Notes: generated by a model from the letters alone, not told the origin. Numbered from the stretch's first letter, positions 35,745 to 45,959 are shown. The stretch: DNA of 64,000 bases from Paenibacillus albidus (GCF_014644435.1 NZ_BMKR01000001.1:62001-126000); one strand, 5' to 3'. Program-made: numbers and translations.

Positions 35745-35784
35745 GAGGGGGCCCAGCAGCCATTTCTGGCTTCTGGACCCCCTC
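35745..35784 (-). terminator. Hairpin terminator after the metallo-hydrolase gene
   Basis: GGGGGCCCAGCAGCCA and TGGCTTCTGGACCCCC pair with two mismatches. The T tract on the minus strand is weak (CTCTTC). Confidence 0.6.
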
Positions 35785-35795
35785 CATTCACACAT

Positions 35796-36860
35796 CTATG
35801 AGGTTGTTATTGCCCCACTGGCCGATTCCTTGAGGGCAAACCGGGTAATCCCGTCCTGTTCCACGGTAACTGCCCGCTCCCGCCGCACCAGTTCAACGAG
35901 GTGCGCGAGCGTCTCGCTCATGGCGAAGCGCATCTGGTGCACACTCGCGATGCGGCCGCGGAACAGCGAGTCACAGACCTCGAAGCCGCTTCTCGGACCT
36001 GCGGCCAGCAGAGCTTCGGTCGTCTGCAGCCGCTCCTCATGATGCCGGATCAGGCTGTGCGTACGTTCGCTCCAGCCGCGAAACGGCTCACGATGCCCCG
36101 GGAATGCCAGGCTTACCGGATAGCTGCCAAGCTGCTCCAGCCCTTGCAGGAACGTCAGCAGCGGCGACTCGTCACTGCCGGGCAGCAAGCTGACATTGGG
36201 CGAAATCTGCGGCAGAACGGCATCACCGCACAATAAATGTCCGCTTTCGGCATGATAGAACGATATCTGTCCCGGGGCGTGGCCACCGGTAACCAGCGGC
36301 TGCCAAGTCCGGCCTCCCATCACAAACGGCTCCGCCGGATCAATATAGCTCACCTGCGGCTGCGGAGTCACCTGCGGCTCAAAGCTCAGCAAATGTCCGT
36401 AGATTTGCGTGGTCCAGCTCTCCGGCATGCCATGCCCCGCGAAGTATGCGGGCAAAGTATCGTTCATGGTGGATTGCCCGCCCCACATCAGCAATGCTTC
36501 CTGATGGGCACGTCGCGTCATCCGCACTTTGCAGCCGCTGCGGGATTGCATCCAGCCCGAGAGCCCGTAATGGTCAGGATGGTGATGCGTAACCACAACC
36601 TCACGGATTCCCTTCCAGGACAGCCCCAGTTCATCCAGCACCGACTGCCAGACGGACTCTGTCTCAGGGGAACGCGGCCCCGGGTCGATGACGGTGATGC
36701 CATCCGCTCCCTCCGGCAGGATATAGCTGTTCACCTGACGCAGCGGGGGGTCCATCGGCACAGAGACCTGCAAGAGGCTGCCCCCCTCCCAAGGGATGAT
36801 TTCTACCTTCCGCTGCGAGCCTTCCCCGTCATCTCTTCTGAGTCTTCTCCCGGATACCAT
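35796..36860 (-). CDS. MBL-fold metallo-hydrolase
   Basis: 354 residues. The metallo-beta-lactamase motif THHHPDHYG near residue 95, a second ligand in TGGHAPGQISFY, the bridging Asp in LLCGDAVL and a C-terminal FPGHREPF are present, so two zinc ions should bind. The overall order suits the group with an additional C-terminal winged-helix-like part (residues about 290-350, ASVHQMRFAMSETLAHLVEL). I start at ATG 36860, which overlaps the TGA of the methyltransferase gene (TGATG), indicating coupling. Substrate unknown. Confidence 0.82.
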   Translation of the reverse strand: MVSGRRLRRDDGEGSQRKVEIIPWEGGSLLQVSVPMDPPLRQVNSYILPEGADGITVIDPGPRSPETESVWQSVLDELGLSWKGIREVVVTHHHPDHYGLSGWMQSRSGCKVRMTRRAHQEALLMWGGQSTMNDTLPAYFAGHGMPESWTTQIYGHLLSFEPQVTPQPQVSYIDPAEPFVMGGRTWQPLVTGGHAPGQISFYHAESGHLLCGDAVLPQISPNVSLLPGSDESPLLTFLQGLEQLGSYPVSLAFPGHREPFRGWSERTHSLIRHHEERLQTTEALLAAGPRSGFEVCDSLFRGRIASVHQMRFAMSETLAHLVELVRRERAVTVEQDGITRFALKESASGAITTS

Positions 36861-37594
36861 CAGGGCCGGGTACCGCAAAAAATCATCCGCCGCGAGTTCT
36901 CGGCATCGTAGCTCTCTTCCTCGTAACTACCGTGAACTTTCTTAAGCTGTAAGCCGGCCTCGGCAATCATCTCCTGGAATTTCTCACGCGGATACAGCTT
37001 CACGCGCTCATGATACAGGCGGGGTGTACCGTCACTCTTGGAGGTCAGAATGATATCCTTCATGACATAGCCATTCTCGATCCGGCGCGACTCGTCAATC
37101 AGATTCTCTCCATCCTCGCGGGTGGAATGCGGTACAAGATGCCGGATCACATGAGCCGGATTAAGAAAATCAATAATAAATTTCCCTTCCGGCTTTAGCA
37201 TCCGGTGTATTTCACGCAGCACCTTCACCTGATCTTTATCCTCTTCAAAGTAACCGAACGATGTGAACAGATTGACTACCGCGTCGAATCCCCCGGCAAG
37301 CGGCAGCTCCCGCATATCGGAATGTATCCAGGTGACCTGCTCCGCCCCGTTCTGGGAACGCGCTTCACGCAGCAGCGCTTCCGACAGATCGACCCCCGTG
37401 ACTTCATAGCCGGCTTCGGCCAGTGCCAGTGAATGGCGGCCCATTCCGCAGCATAAATCCAGCACTTTGGCGCCCGAAGGCAGATCCAGCCAGCCGATCA
37501 TTTGCTCGACCTCCCGCCGTGCTCCCCCGAAATCCCGGTGTTTGTAGACGATCAGATAGTCCTCTCCGAAGCTCTCCTCATACCATTCGCTCAC
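36860..37594 (-). CDS. SAM-dependent class I methyltransferase
   Basis: 244 residues from GTG 37594, with AGGAGG upstream; the longer frame to 37738 overlaps the GH13 gene and is unlikely. VLDLCCGMGRHSLALAEAGYEVTGVDLSEALL is the SAM-binding motif I-II region and FDAVVNLFTSFGYFEEDKDQ the motif IV region. The YjjT/YxjB-like small-molecule methyltransferase pattern does not give the substrate. It precedes and overlaps the MBL hydrolase gene. Confidence 0.82.
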   Translation of the reverse strand: MSEWYEESFGEDYLIVYKHRDFGGARREVEQMIGWLDLPSGAKVLDLCCGMGRHSLALAEAGYEVTGVDLSEALLREARSQNGAEQVTWIHSDMRELPLAGGFDAVVNLFTSFGYFEEDKDQVKVLREIHRMLKPEGKFIIDFLNPAHVIRHLVPHSTREDGENLIDESRRIENGYVMKDIILTSKSDGTPRLYHERVKLYPREKFQEMIAEAGLQLKKVHGSYEEESYDAENSRRMIFCGTRP

Positions 37595-37697
37595 TTGTGT
37601 TCTCCTCCTACATCGCTGTATCCCATCACAGCCCTTGTACATATTTATCGTAACGCTAATTGTACCCCCTTTCGCTGTGAAACTCAAAACAACAATG

Positions 37698-39395
37698 TCA
37701 CTTACCTTCCAGCTGCTGCAAATAAATCCGTGCTTCATAGGGGCGCAGCTTCAACTGGGTCAGATCATCGTTTTTGGGTGCCTGATAGTTGGACAGCAGC
37801 AGCTGCATTCCGCCCTGCTTCATATCTGCAGGCAGTTCAAACACCGGCTCCTTGTCAAAAAAGTTCAGGATCACCAGCAGCCGCTGGTCTTCCAGCGTCC
37901 TGATGTAGGCGTAAATCTCCGGATGATCCGGCAGCAGAAGCCCGTATTCTCCGTACACAATGACCTTATGCTTTTTACGCAGCTCAATCAGTTTTTTATA
38001 ATAATGGTAGATCGAGTCGGGGTCTTTGACTGCATTCGCCGCATTGATCTCCGCATAATTGGAATTGACCCGTAGCCAAGGGGTGCCGGTGGTGAATCCG
38101 CCTTCATGTGCATCCTCCCACTGCATCGGGGTGCGGGCGTTGTCCCGGCTTTTCCGGTGGATCGCCGACATAATTTCCTCTTCGGGAACGCCTTGCTGGC
38201 GTTTCTCTTCATAGTAATTCAGCGTCTCTACGTCCCGGTAATCATCAATCGACTCCAGCGCGATGTTGGTCATACCGATCTCTTCACCCTGATAAATGTA
38301 AGGCGTGCCTTCCAGCATGTGGATGAAGGTGGCGAGCATTTTGGCTGAAGGAATCCGGTAATACAGATCATTTCCGAACCGTGATACTGAACGCGGCTGG
38401 TCGTGGTTGCAGAGATAATTGGCATTCCAGCCCCGGCCATGCAGCACCGTCTGCCAGTTGCTGATGATCTGCTTGAGATCCGTCAGTTTCCACGGAACCA
38501 CATCCCATCTGCCGCTGCCCGGCGAAGCCGCATCCAGATTCATATGTTCGAACTGGAAGGTCATATTCAGCTCCCGCCGACCATCGCCCACATAATCGAG
38601 CGCCTGCTCGGGGCCAAGCCCCGAAGTCTCGCCAACCGTCATAATATCGTAGTGAAACAGCACCTTGTCGTACAGGTTCTGCAGTAAGGTGTGGACATTC
38701 TCCAGATTGGAGAACATGTCATAGGCTCGTACCGTTGTTGCTCCTGACGGGTTATGAGCATCCGGGTAGCCTTCTTTTTTGACAATATGGGCAATCGCAT
38801 CGAAGCGGAAGCCGTCCACTCCCTTTTTCAGCCACCAATGTACCATTTCATGCAGCTTATCAATCACTGCGGGGTTATCCCAGTTCAAATCCGGCTGGTA
38901 TTTGGAGTATAAATGCAAATAATATTCATCGGTCTGCGGGTCCAGCTCCCACACCGAACCGCTGAAATAGGATTCCCAGTTGTTCGGGGGACCGCCGTTT
39001 TTGCCTTTCCTCCATATATAAAAGTCACGTTTCGGATTATCCTTTGAAGCTCTGGATTCCACGAACCACGGATGCTCATGGGACGTATGATTGAGCACCA
39101 GGTCCATCATCAGCTTCATCCCGCGGGCGTGCATATTTTGCAGGAGCCGGTCAAAATCATCCATCGTCCCGAATTCCTTCATGATGTCGCAATAATCGCT
39201 GATATCATAGCCATTGTCATGGTTCGGCGATTTATAAATCGGGCAGACCCAGATCACATCCACGCCAAGCTCCTGCAAATAATCGAGCTTGGAGATAATA
39301 CCGCGCAGGTCGCCTTTGCCGTCCCCATTGCTGTCCATAAAGCTGATCGGATAGATTTGGTACACAATGCTTTCCTTCCACCATTTAGGGTTCAC
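37698..39395 (-). CDS. GH13 alpha-glucosidase / oligo-1,6-glucosidase
   Basis: 565 residues, the usual length. The (beta/alpha)8 barrel shows VYQIYPISFMDSNGDGKGDLRGI, then LVLNHTS, nucleophile GFRFDAIAHI, acid-base VGETSG and NHDQPR with the transition-state stabiliser. The C-terminal beta domain ends in a Leu-Arg-Pro-Tyr-Glu-Ala strand. No signal peptide: it cleaves imported maltose or isomaltose-type oligosaccharides. The start is a GTG with AGGAGG eight bp upstream. Confidence 0.9.
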   Translation of the reverse strand: MNPKWWKESIVYQIYPISFMDSNGDGKGDLRGIISKLDYLQELGVDVIWVCPIYKSPNHDNGYDISDYCDIMKEFGTMDDFDRLLQNMHARGMKLMMDLVLNHTSHEHPWFVESRASKDNPKRDFYIWRKGKNGGPPNNWESYFSGSVWELDPQTDEYYLHLYSKYQPDLNWDNPAVIDKLHEMVHWWLKKGVDGFRFDAIAHIVKKEGYPDAHNPSGATTVRAYDMFSNLENVHTLLQNLYDKVLFHYDIMTVGETSGLGPEQALDYVGDGRRELNMTFQFEHMNLDAASPGSGRWDVVPWKLTDLKQIISNWQTVLHGRGWNANYLCNHDQPRSVSRFGNDLYYRIPSAKMLATFIHMLEGTPYIYQGEEIGMTNIALESIDDYRDVETLNYYEEKRQQGVPEEEIMSAIHRKSRDNARTPMQWEDAHEGGFTTGTPWLRVNSNYAEINAANAVKDPDSIYHYYKKLIELRKKHKVIVYGEYGLLLPDHPEIYAYIRTLEDQRLLVILNFFDKEPVFELPADMKQGGMQLLLSNYQAPKNDDLTQLKLRPYEARIYLQQLEGK

Positions 39396-40006
39396 TTGGT
39401 TTGCCTCCTAACTTGCTGTTAGATTCCGGACATATTAATATATCTTAACCACACAGGAGGAAGGCGATAACAAACAACTCAAGATTTGGGTGTTAAATAA
39501 GTATCCGGAGCCTCGCTCTTAATCAGGCAGGCCGCCAGCAAGCCGGTCAGCAATGGCAGAAAGCGCAACCAGCTCTTGTCCCTTATACAGGGACAGCAGC
39601 AGACCCAGCTTGCTCTCCGTAATGTCATAAGGAGCCCAGCTCCACGCCAAGCTTTGGCTGCTGTTGACCGGCCGTGGATTTTTTTGCTGGAATCCATAAT
39701 CAGCGGTTGACTTGGTCCCGGCAACCCCTCGTCACCGGGACCGGCTGTGCAAGGAAGAGGACTCAGAGGATCTTATTTGAGTCAACGAAGGGTGTTGTCC
39801 TTTTATGCGGACACAGGTGCTCTTATTGTATGATCTCTAGCCCAAAACGAGGGTCAATGGATCATTTAGCGGCACCTGAGTCCGTTTAGCCGGAAAAATA
39901 AGCTGATTTCGCGAAATAACGTTTCTCCAGTCCGTTAAGTCTCTCAACGGCTTATTTTGAGGTAGATGCGTAACAATGATACATTTTATTTATGGAGATG
40001 ATTTAT
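39396..40006. other. Intergenic region with structured repeats and a possible gene remnant
   Basis: The minus strand at about 39530-39690, read in one frame, looks protein-like (SQSLAWSWAPYDITESKLGLLLSLYKG...) but has no start and I cannot name a family. From 39780 to 39960 several GTCC/GGAC-type hairpins and boxes (GTCCGTTTAGCCGG, AGTCCGTTAAGT) look like dispersed repeats. Confidence 0.4.
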
Positions 40007-40588
40007 ATGAGATTTCAAAAAGGGATGATTGGTGTGATTGCAGCTCTATCCATCGTCATTGCATCCGGATGTGCTCAAGAATCGAAAATTCCGGATGTAA
40101 GTCAAGCTGAGGCCAGTAAGGGTTCAACCAACTCATCCACAGACAAGATAGGAAGCACGACCATTCTTTATACAAAAGAATTCAGTCAGGAAAGACCTGA
40201 TCTTTCAAATTTTAAAGAAGGAGTTTCCTTTGACTTATCAGATCATGTGAAGGATTTCTTCACACAGGACATATCAGACAAGGTTCAAAATAATATGAAA
40301 GCTATTATTCAGCATGATGAAAAGAAGTTCAAAGAAAATATGCTTGATGAGGAATCCGTCAAATTTAATATGCATTGGTTTAATTATAAGTATGAAGCTG
40401 GAGTGAAATTTGAATTCAAAGAGGTGAATACTATCACTTATGAACAAGACGCGAAGCGTATTCAAGTGGTCGCCACTTTCCTTCGGAATATAAAAGATGA
40501 AGAAATTGAGCAAGAAATAATGACCTATTCCTTATTGGAGGATAAGGATAAAGGAACATGGTTAATTGCAACAATGGATGGAAATTAA
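40007..40588 (+). CDS. Hypothetical lipoprotein, 193 residues
   Basis: The start is ATG 40007, nine bp after GGAG; a start at 39992 would lie on the site. The first 20 residues (MRFQKGMIGVIAALSIVIASG-C) form a lipoprotein signal with lipobox IASGC. The mature part is strongly charged, with alternating Lys/Glu, and no motif I recognise. The gene is clearly AT-rich compared with its neighbours, a sign of recent acquisition. It stands alone, convergent with the large SLH gene. Confidence 0.7.
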   Translation: MRFQKGMIGVIAALSIVIASGCAQESKIPDVSQAEASKGSTNSSTDKIGSTTILYTKEFSQERPDLSNFKEGVSFDLSDHVKDFFTQDISDKVQNNMKAIIQHDEKKFKENMLDEESVKFNMHWFNYKYEAGVKFEFKEVNTITYEQDAKRIQVVATFLRNIKDEEIEQEIMTYSLLEDKDKGTWLIATMDGN

Positions 40589-40657
40589 GCCGTCCCTCAT
40601 AGCGGCAAATGGGGAACGGGCAATATTTTACCCGGCGGCTTGTTCAACACCTGCCAG

Positions 40658-40692
40658 AAAAAAAGGGGCTACAGTAGAAACTGCAGCCCCTT
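40658..40692 (-). terminator. Terminator of the SLH/GH43 gene
   Basis: AAGGGGCT and AGCCCCTT pair, extended by CAGT/ACTG, and the minus strand ends in seven T residues. Confidence 0.85.
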
Positions 40693-40701
40693 ACCACTAC
40701 C

Positions 40702-43700
40702 CTATAACTTGTTATACATCCGGTAGATCAGCACTGCGGCTTCCGCCCGGGTCGCTGTACCGTGCGGACGGAGTGTTGTTCCGTCTCCGCTCACAATACC
40801 GCTGGCCGCCAAGTCAGCAACACTGTCCACTGCATAGGCGGATACTTCCGCTGCATCGGTGAAAGCTTCCAGCGACTGGGCATGGCCCTTCTCCAGTGGA
40901 GTGCCCGCCGCTGTAAGCGCACGGGTGATCAGGACAAACATTTCTTGGCGCGAGATGGCGGCATCAGGGTCAAAGCTGTTGTTGCCTGCTCCCTTGGTTA
41001 TCCCAAGTTCCGCAGCCACCTTAATCGCTTCGGACCAATAATCCGTTACCTTCACATCCGTGAAACCGGCCCTTCCTTCCACATCTGCCGTCAACCCCAA
41101 GGCTCGAACCAACAGGATGATAAAGTCTCCTCGTTTGACTTCCGCCTGTGGCGTGAAGCTGTCAGCCGTTGTGCCTTGAATAACTCCTTTGGAGGCCATG
41201 ACCTCAATCGCTTGTTGGGCCCAGCCGTAAGTTCCGATATCATCAAACGACCGTTCCACATACGCCACTGCATAAGCGCTGAAATGTGTTGCCGAGAAAC
41301 GTATCATCCTTTCCTGCTGGACGTATTTCCCGGCAGGAACACTATGGGCTGCGCCCTCCCCATCCACATACAGAATGACCAGATGTTCAGGATCTTCTCC
41401 GGCAGCAGGTGAATACGGCAAGGACACTTGCACCGGTGCCTTGGTGTTGCTCCAGTTCTTCACAACACCGTCAATAAGCAGCTGCAGTTCCACAGCAGGT
41501 CTGTTACTGATCTGGTCTTGCACAGCCCGGTTGACCCGGGCGAGATCCGCCTTGCCGATCGTCAAAGTAATGACTTCTGCGTTGCCGATATCCGCACTAC
41601 GGAAAAAGCCTGATGGCAGCTCCATCATCGCATTTTCCGTGTTGATTCTCAGCTTGAGTTCTTCTGAGTCTTGTAAAGGACCTACAGGCAAATTCACAAC
41701 ATAAGTGTGCGCGCCTTCGACTTGAGGAATGTCTACAGTAAGCAGTTGGGCCTCCTTGGCGGCCGCTACCAGCGCAGAAGATTCCACCGTAACGGTAGCT
41801 TCTTTACCGACAAGGACAGGTGAAGCGGTGGTTATCACCCCTGCCTTGCTCCCCATGGCTCCCGTAACAATAGTGCCTGTTGTTGACGGACCGCTGCCGG
41901 CAACCGGGTAACTGCCAATACCTGTGCCACTGCCCGAGCTGCCGCTGCTGCCTGTGCCTGGATTCGTTCCCGGATTTGTGCCCGGATTACCCCCAGGATT
42001 TCCACCCGGATTGCCACCTGGATTACCCCCAGGGTCCGGGCCCGGATTGCCTCCGTTCCCGCCGCCATCTTCACCGCCTGGCACACTCTTCGCGGGCACG
42101 TTCACGATGACCTTAATTTCGCCCGTGCTGCCATCCGCTGTTTTGGTCACTTCCAGCGTCAGCTCCACCTGCACAGCCTGGCTTGGCGGGATAATTGTTC
42201 CGTCCAGCGCAATCACGGACGGATTACTGCTCGCCTTAACCGCCACGTGATATCCTGCCGGCACCTCCGGCAGAACCAGCTTCACGGCATCCTGCGCCGG
42301 AGCGGCCATCACTGCCAGCGTATCTGCCACTTCCTGTGCAGTCGCGGATCTGGCCGGCACAGTGACGCTCAGTGTGACAGTCCCCTTGGAACCATCCACT
42401 GTCCGCGTAACCTCCAGGATCAGCTCGACATTGGCCTGCTCCCGAGGCGGAGTGATGGTTCCGTCCAGCGCAATTACGGAAGGATCACTGCTCGCCTGGA
42501 TCGCCACACTATATTCTGCAGGAACCTCCGGCAGGGCCAGCTTCAGAGCATCCTGCGCCGGAGCGGTAATCACTGTCAGCGTATTCGCCACTTCCTGAGC
42601 CGTCTGCACCTTCACCACCATAATCCAGCTGATCTGCGGGTCGGAGCTTGAAGCTCCGGCTGAAGCTGAGCGGTGAACCGTCAGTTCCAGTCCGTCATCC
42701 TCCTCGCCAACCGCGAAATTCGGATAAGCGAGCACATCCTTCGCACTCGTAAAGACGTAGGCCGAGGTCAAGGTCTGCCCATTCAGAATAATATCCGCCT
42801 TGCGGGCGCCATTGGAATATTGGGCCCATGGATCATACAGTCCGGTGTACACATTGTACAAACCGTTTTCCAGGTCAAATTTATAAGTAATATCGTTGCC
42901 GGAGTTGGCTTTGAGATAACGCAGGGTTGAGAACAAATCGCCTGCGGCGGTTCCCGAAGTATTCGTAGCATCGCCTACGTAACCCCAGTTCTGTTCCAGG
43001 TCCGGGTTATACTGCTGATCCGGAACGTCCTTGTTCAAGAGCGTGTCGCCCAAATGCGATGTCCAAGCCGTATAGTCCTCGGTCACCACACCGCCGGCAC
43101 TGACGAAATAAACGGCATGCGCAGGAAGAACATCCAGTGTGAACGACACTTCCTTGTTCGCCAGCTCCGGCAAAACCCCGTTCACCGTCACCCGGCCAGG
43201 TTTAGTAAAAGCCTCCGCCGTCAGCATCCACTGAACAGGCATTTGCACCGTCGTGCCGCTGGACAGCGTTACAGACAGCTGTGAGGGCAGCGCCGGAGCC
43301 TTCCCCATTGGCGCAAAAGACGGCAGCTCCGTGTTCACGGTAATTCTGCCCATCCGGTCCAAGAGAGACAAATTCCATTCGTCGTACCATCTCAGCACTA
43401 ATTGGTCGCCTTGCCCGAATTCCAGCGGCAGCCAGATATAACGGGAGTCCGTCAGATTGCCCGAGTTCCAGCGGTCGCCCATGAATATATATTTGCCGCT
43501 TGCCGCGTCCACTGTGATGACATTCGTGCTTTGGGAGTCAAAGGTGGTAGCCGCCTTGGTGCCGACAGACGGATCACGCATCGGTTTCCATTCGCCAAAA
43601 ATCTCATCCGCCACCGTATACCGGGCCGGATTGGGAGCCCAGCCGGTTGCCCCCGAGGTAAACATGTAATATTTATCCTGATATTTGAACATCGCTGGCG

Positions 43701-45594
43701 CTTCGCGCTGCGCCCCCGGGAAGACCCGTACATAGTCCACACCATACTCGGATTGATAAGTGGTATCCCGCGTTTCGTTGCCGTCCTTGTGCCATCCGGT
43801 CACATCGGTATACGACTCATTCAGCCTGGAGATGTATATCGTCATGTTCTCTTCACTGGAATAGATCAAATAAGCCGTTCCGTCTTCGTCTTTGAACAGA
43901 TTCATGTCCCGGGCCATGCCAGGCTGATTGGGCTGTCCATTATACTCGGCATCCTCCGGAGCGCGGTCCATCCGTTCGCTTTTGCCATAGACAAAAGGTC
44001 CCGTCGGGGAGTCACTGAGCGCATACCCCGCTTCGGCCTTGGCATAGTTCGCCGTAGAGGTGGCGCTTGGGCCGTCTGTGTGCAGCCACATTACATATTT
44101 TCCTGTTGTATCATTGTAAATAACCTTGGGCCGTTCCAGAACCCGCATCGTACCGATATCGTTAAAAATATCCGCCTGATCCGCCCGCCCGGCATACAGC
44201 TGTGAGATCAGCGGGTCGCTTGTAAATTGGTCCATCGATTCAATCGCGGTCAGTGCAAGGCCCTCATCCTGCCAGTTGTACAGATCCTTGGAGCTGTAGA
44301 CCCGAACGCCTCGTGTCGGCATGTAACCGTGCGTCTTATCCTCTCCGTACCAGTAGTACGTAGAACTTGCTTCATCATACAAAATCCCGCCGCCATGCGC
44401 CTGTATCGGCGTGCCGTTCGTATCCGTCCATACCGCTCCCGGCTTAAAAGAGCTGTTCACGGTGTACGCAGCCAGCGCAGCGGCGGCATCGCCGATCTGC
44501 TGCTTATACGTATGCAGCTCGTTCTGGATCGTAACAACCTCCGTTCCTTGCCCCGCTGCATGGTCCACAAAAACCTGCGCCGCATCCAGCACGGCCGTCA
44601 GCTTATCCACGCTATACTTTGTGTACTGCGGCTGTTCAGCCAATGCACGGGACTGATCGATCAGCGCCTGCACATCGGATAGCTGCAGGATCACGCTTTT
44701 TCGCACAATAATGTAGTTGATCAGCGGATCATTATAGTTGGTGAGCGTTGCCGTCGAAGGTCCCGCAATGGACACCTCCAGCATTCCGTCTGTTACGGCC
44801 AGGCCACGGTAAGTAAATTCCTTAAGTTGTTGAGCACCTATGTCGTAATCGCCGCCCGATACATTCATCCCCTCAGCCAGCAGATTAACAGAACGCCCGC
44901 TCCAGGGATTGTTGAATCCGAACGTAATATCATATTGATCCAAAGGCAGCTCGAACTTGTAGCTGATCGCCTTGCTTCGCACTTGAGTCCCATTATAGTA
45001 GCGCAAGCTGCCTGTCTTGACTGCTGCGTTCGGAACATTCGTACCGGTGGCCGTTGTGGTCAGTCCCCAGTTTTTCCCCGTCACCGCATCCGGCCCGTAG
45101 ACTTGTTCAGTCACACTGGCATACAGCCCAAGCTTGTCATACTCCTCCAGCGTAGCTGGCGTAGGATCACCAGCGTTCACGAAATACAAAATATAATCGT
45201 TATCGCTCAATTGCTGCTCGTTAAGCTCAGACGCGGCCTCAGAAGCAAGGTCTGTTAGTAACGACTCACTCGGCTGCTGTTCATCCGGCTGTTCCACTGA
45301 CTGTTCATCCGGCTGCTGTTCATCCGGCTGTTCCACTGACTGTTCATCCGGCTGTTGCTCATCGAGATCAACTATCTGCTTGGGCGGCAGTTGCTCATCA
45401 GGTTCCGGCGCCTGCTCCTCCGGTAGCAGCTCATTGAGCTTCGCCTCCGGCAGAGGCTCCAATTCCCCGCTCCATTCCTGCGGATTTGTCAGCAGACTGG
45501 CCTGCGCAGCGCTTGGCAACGGTACCTGAAAGCTGAAAAAAGTGGCGGCAGCAAGGAGTACCGTAAACCAGCGTTTGCTTTGTTTTCGTCGCAT
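40702..45594 (-). CDS. Giant S-layer-anchored GH43-type glycosidase
   Basis: 1630 residues from ATG 45594 (AAGGGGG upstream; the longer frame to 45660 has no site). Order of parts: signal peptide; Glu/Gln/Pro repeat region (QPDEQQPDEQSVE); malectin-like domain; helical spacer; GH43-like five-bladed propeller at about 390-690 (AHGGGILYDEASSTYYWYGED); Ig-like region; second malectin-like domain; two 86-residue repeats beginning TAQEVA; Gly/Pro/Asn linker; another beta domain; and three C-terminal SLH domains. It is exported and held in the cell wall, probably acting on plant or exopolysaccharide side chains; the GH43 subtype resembles the galactan-cleaving group, but this is uncertain. Confidence 0.82.
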   Translation of the reverse strand: MRRKQSKRWFTVLLAAATFFSFQVPLPSAAQASLLTNPQEWSGELEPLPEAKLNELLPEEQAPEPDEQLPPKQIVDLDEQQPDEQSVEQPDEQQPDEQSVEQPDEQQPSESLLTDLASEAASELNEQQLSDNDYILYFVNAGDPTPATLEEYDKLGLYASVTEQVYGPDAVTGKNWGLTTTATGTNVPNAAVKTGSLRYYNGTQVRSKAISYKFELPLDQYDITFGFNNPWSGRSVNLLAEGMNVSGGDYDIGAQQLKEFTYRGLAVTDGMLEVSIAGPSTATLTNYNDPLINYIIVRKSVILQLSDVQALIDQSRALAEQPQYTKYSVDKLTAVLDAAQVFVDHAAGQGTEVVTIQNELHTYKQQIGDAAAALAAYTVNSSFKPGAVWTDTNGTPIQAHGGGILYDEASSTYYWYGEDKTHGYMPTRGVRVYSSKDLYNWQDEGLALTAIESMDQFTSDPLISQLYAGRADQADIFNDIGTMRVLERPKVIYNDTTGKYVMWLHTDGPSATSTANYAKAEAGYALSDSPTGPFVYGKSERMDRAPEDAEYNGQPNQPGMARDMNLFKDEDGTAYLIYSSEENMTIYISRLNESYTDVTGWHKDGNETRDTTYQSEYGVDYVRVFPGAQREAPAMFKYQDKYYMFTSGATGWAPNPARYTVADEIFGEWKPMRDPSVGTKAATTFDSQSTNVITVDAASGKYIFMGDRWNSGNLTDSRYIWLPLEFGQGDQLVLRWYDEWNLSLLDRMGRITVNTELPSFAPMGKAPALPSQLSVTLSSGTTVQMPVQWMLTAEAFTKPGRVTVNGVLPELANKEVSFTLDVLPAHAVYFVSAGGVVTEDYTAWTSHLGDTLLNKDVPDQQYNPDLEQNWGYVGDATNTSGTAAGDLFSTLRYLKANSGNDITYKFDLENGLYNVYTGLYDPWAQYSNGARKADIILNGQTLTSAYVFTSAKDVLAYPNFAVGEEDDGLELTVHRSASAGASSSDPQISWIMVVKVQTAQEVANTLTVITAPAQDALKLALPEVPAEYSVAIQASSDPSVIALDGTITPPREQANVELILEVTRTVDGSKGTVTLSVTVPARSATAQEVADTLAVMAAPAQDAVKLVLPEVPAGYHVAVKASSNPSVIALDGTIIPPSQAVQVELTLEVTKTADGSTGEIKVIVNVPAKSVPGGEDGGGNGGNPGPDPGGNPGGNPGGNPGGNPGTNPGTNPGTGSSGSSGSGTGIGSYPVAGSGPSTTGTIVTGAMGSKAGVITTASPVLVGKEATVTVESSALVAAAKEAQLLTVDIPQVEGAHTYVVNLPVGPLQDSEELKLRINTENAMMELPSGFFRSADIGNAEVITLTIGKADLARVNRAVQDQISNRPAVELQLLIDGVVKNWSNTKAPVQVSLPYSPAAGEDPEHLVILYVDGEGAAHSVPAGKYVQQERMIRFSATHFSAYAVAYVERSFDDIGTYGWAQQAIEVMASKGVIQGTTADSFTPQAEVKRGDFIILLVRALGLTADVEGRAGFTDVKVTDYWSEAIKVAAELGITKGAGNNSFDPDAAISRQEMFVLITRALTAAGTPLEKGHAQSLEAFTDAAEVSAYAVDSVADLAASGIVSGDGTTLRPHGTATRAEAAVLIYRMYNKL

Positions 45595-45819
45595 TGAGTA
45601 AGAAAACCCCCTTAGAATGTAGGATATTCCCACCATGGATGAAAGCGGATTCAATTGCAATTATACAATTCATCGGGATGTGAACGATAACCTCATGTGC
45701 CTAGTGAACAATTGCGGGGCGGGTGAAGGAATTTGCTTTTTTTGCGGGGAGCAGGCTTTAATTCAAACACAATCACGGTGGGTATGGGTGGCCATTGGCC
45801 CCATCCGCTCAAACCAAAG

Positions 45820-45860
45820 GCATTTTTGCCTCTCATTCCGCACAACTGGCCCATCCCGCA
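45820..45860. repeat. Single diverged unit of the 51-bp repeat family
   Basis: AAAGGCATTTTTGCCTCTCA matches the hairpin core of the array at 35316-35723; the CACGTG part is absent. Confidence 0.6.
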
Positions 45861-45959
45861 AAGGGAACTGCCCTTTCATTACCCCACAGCTCTGGTCAAG
45901 CACCGATTATGGTGTAACAGCCCTGGCAAAAGACCCCCGCCCGCAGCAGCAGCGGGCGC

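Larger units (their letters stand above)
35090..35795. other. Gene-free region carrying the 51-bp tandem array
   Basis: Between the convergent pgpA-like and metallo-hydrolase genes lie two hairpin terminators and the eight-unit 51-bp array. Long open frames on both strands across the array are a by-product of a period divisible by three; neither has a ribosome binding site. Confidence 0.65.

Noticed and set aside
35233..36042. Open frames across the 51-bp array on both strands as repeat proteins
   Set aside because: A period of 51 bp keeps every open frame open. Neither frame has a ribosome binding site; the minus one starts directly after the stop codon of the metallo-hydrolase gene and runs through its terminator hairpin.
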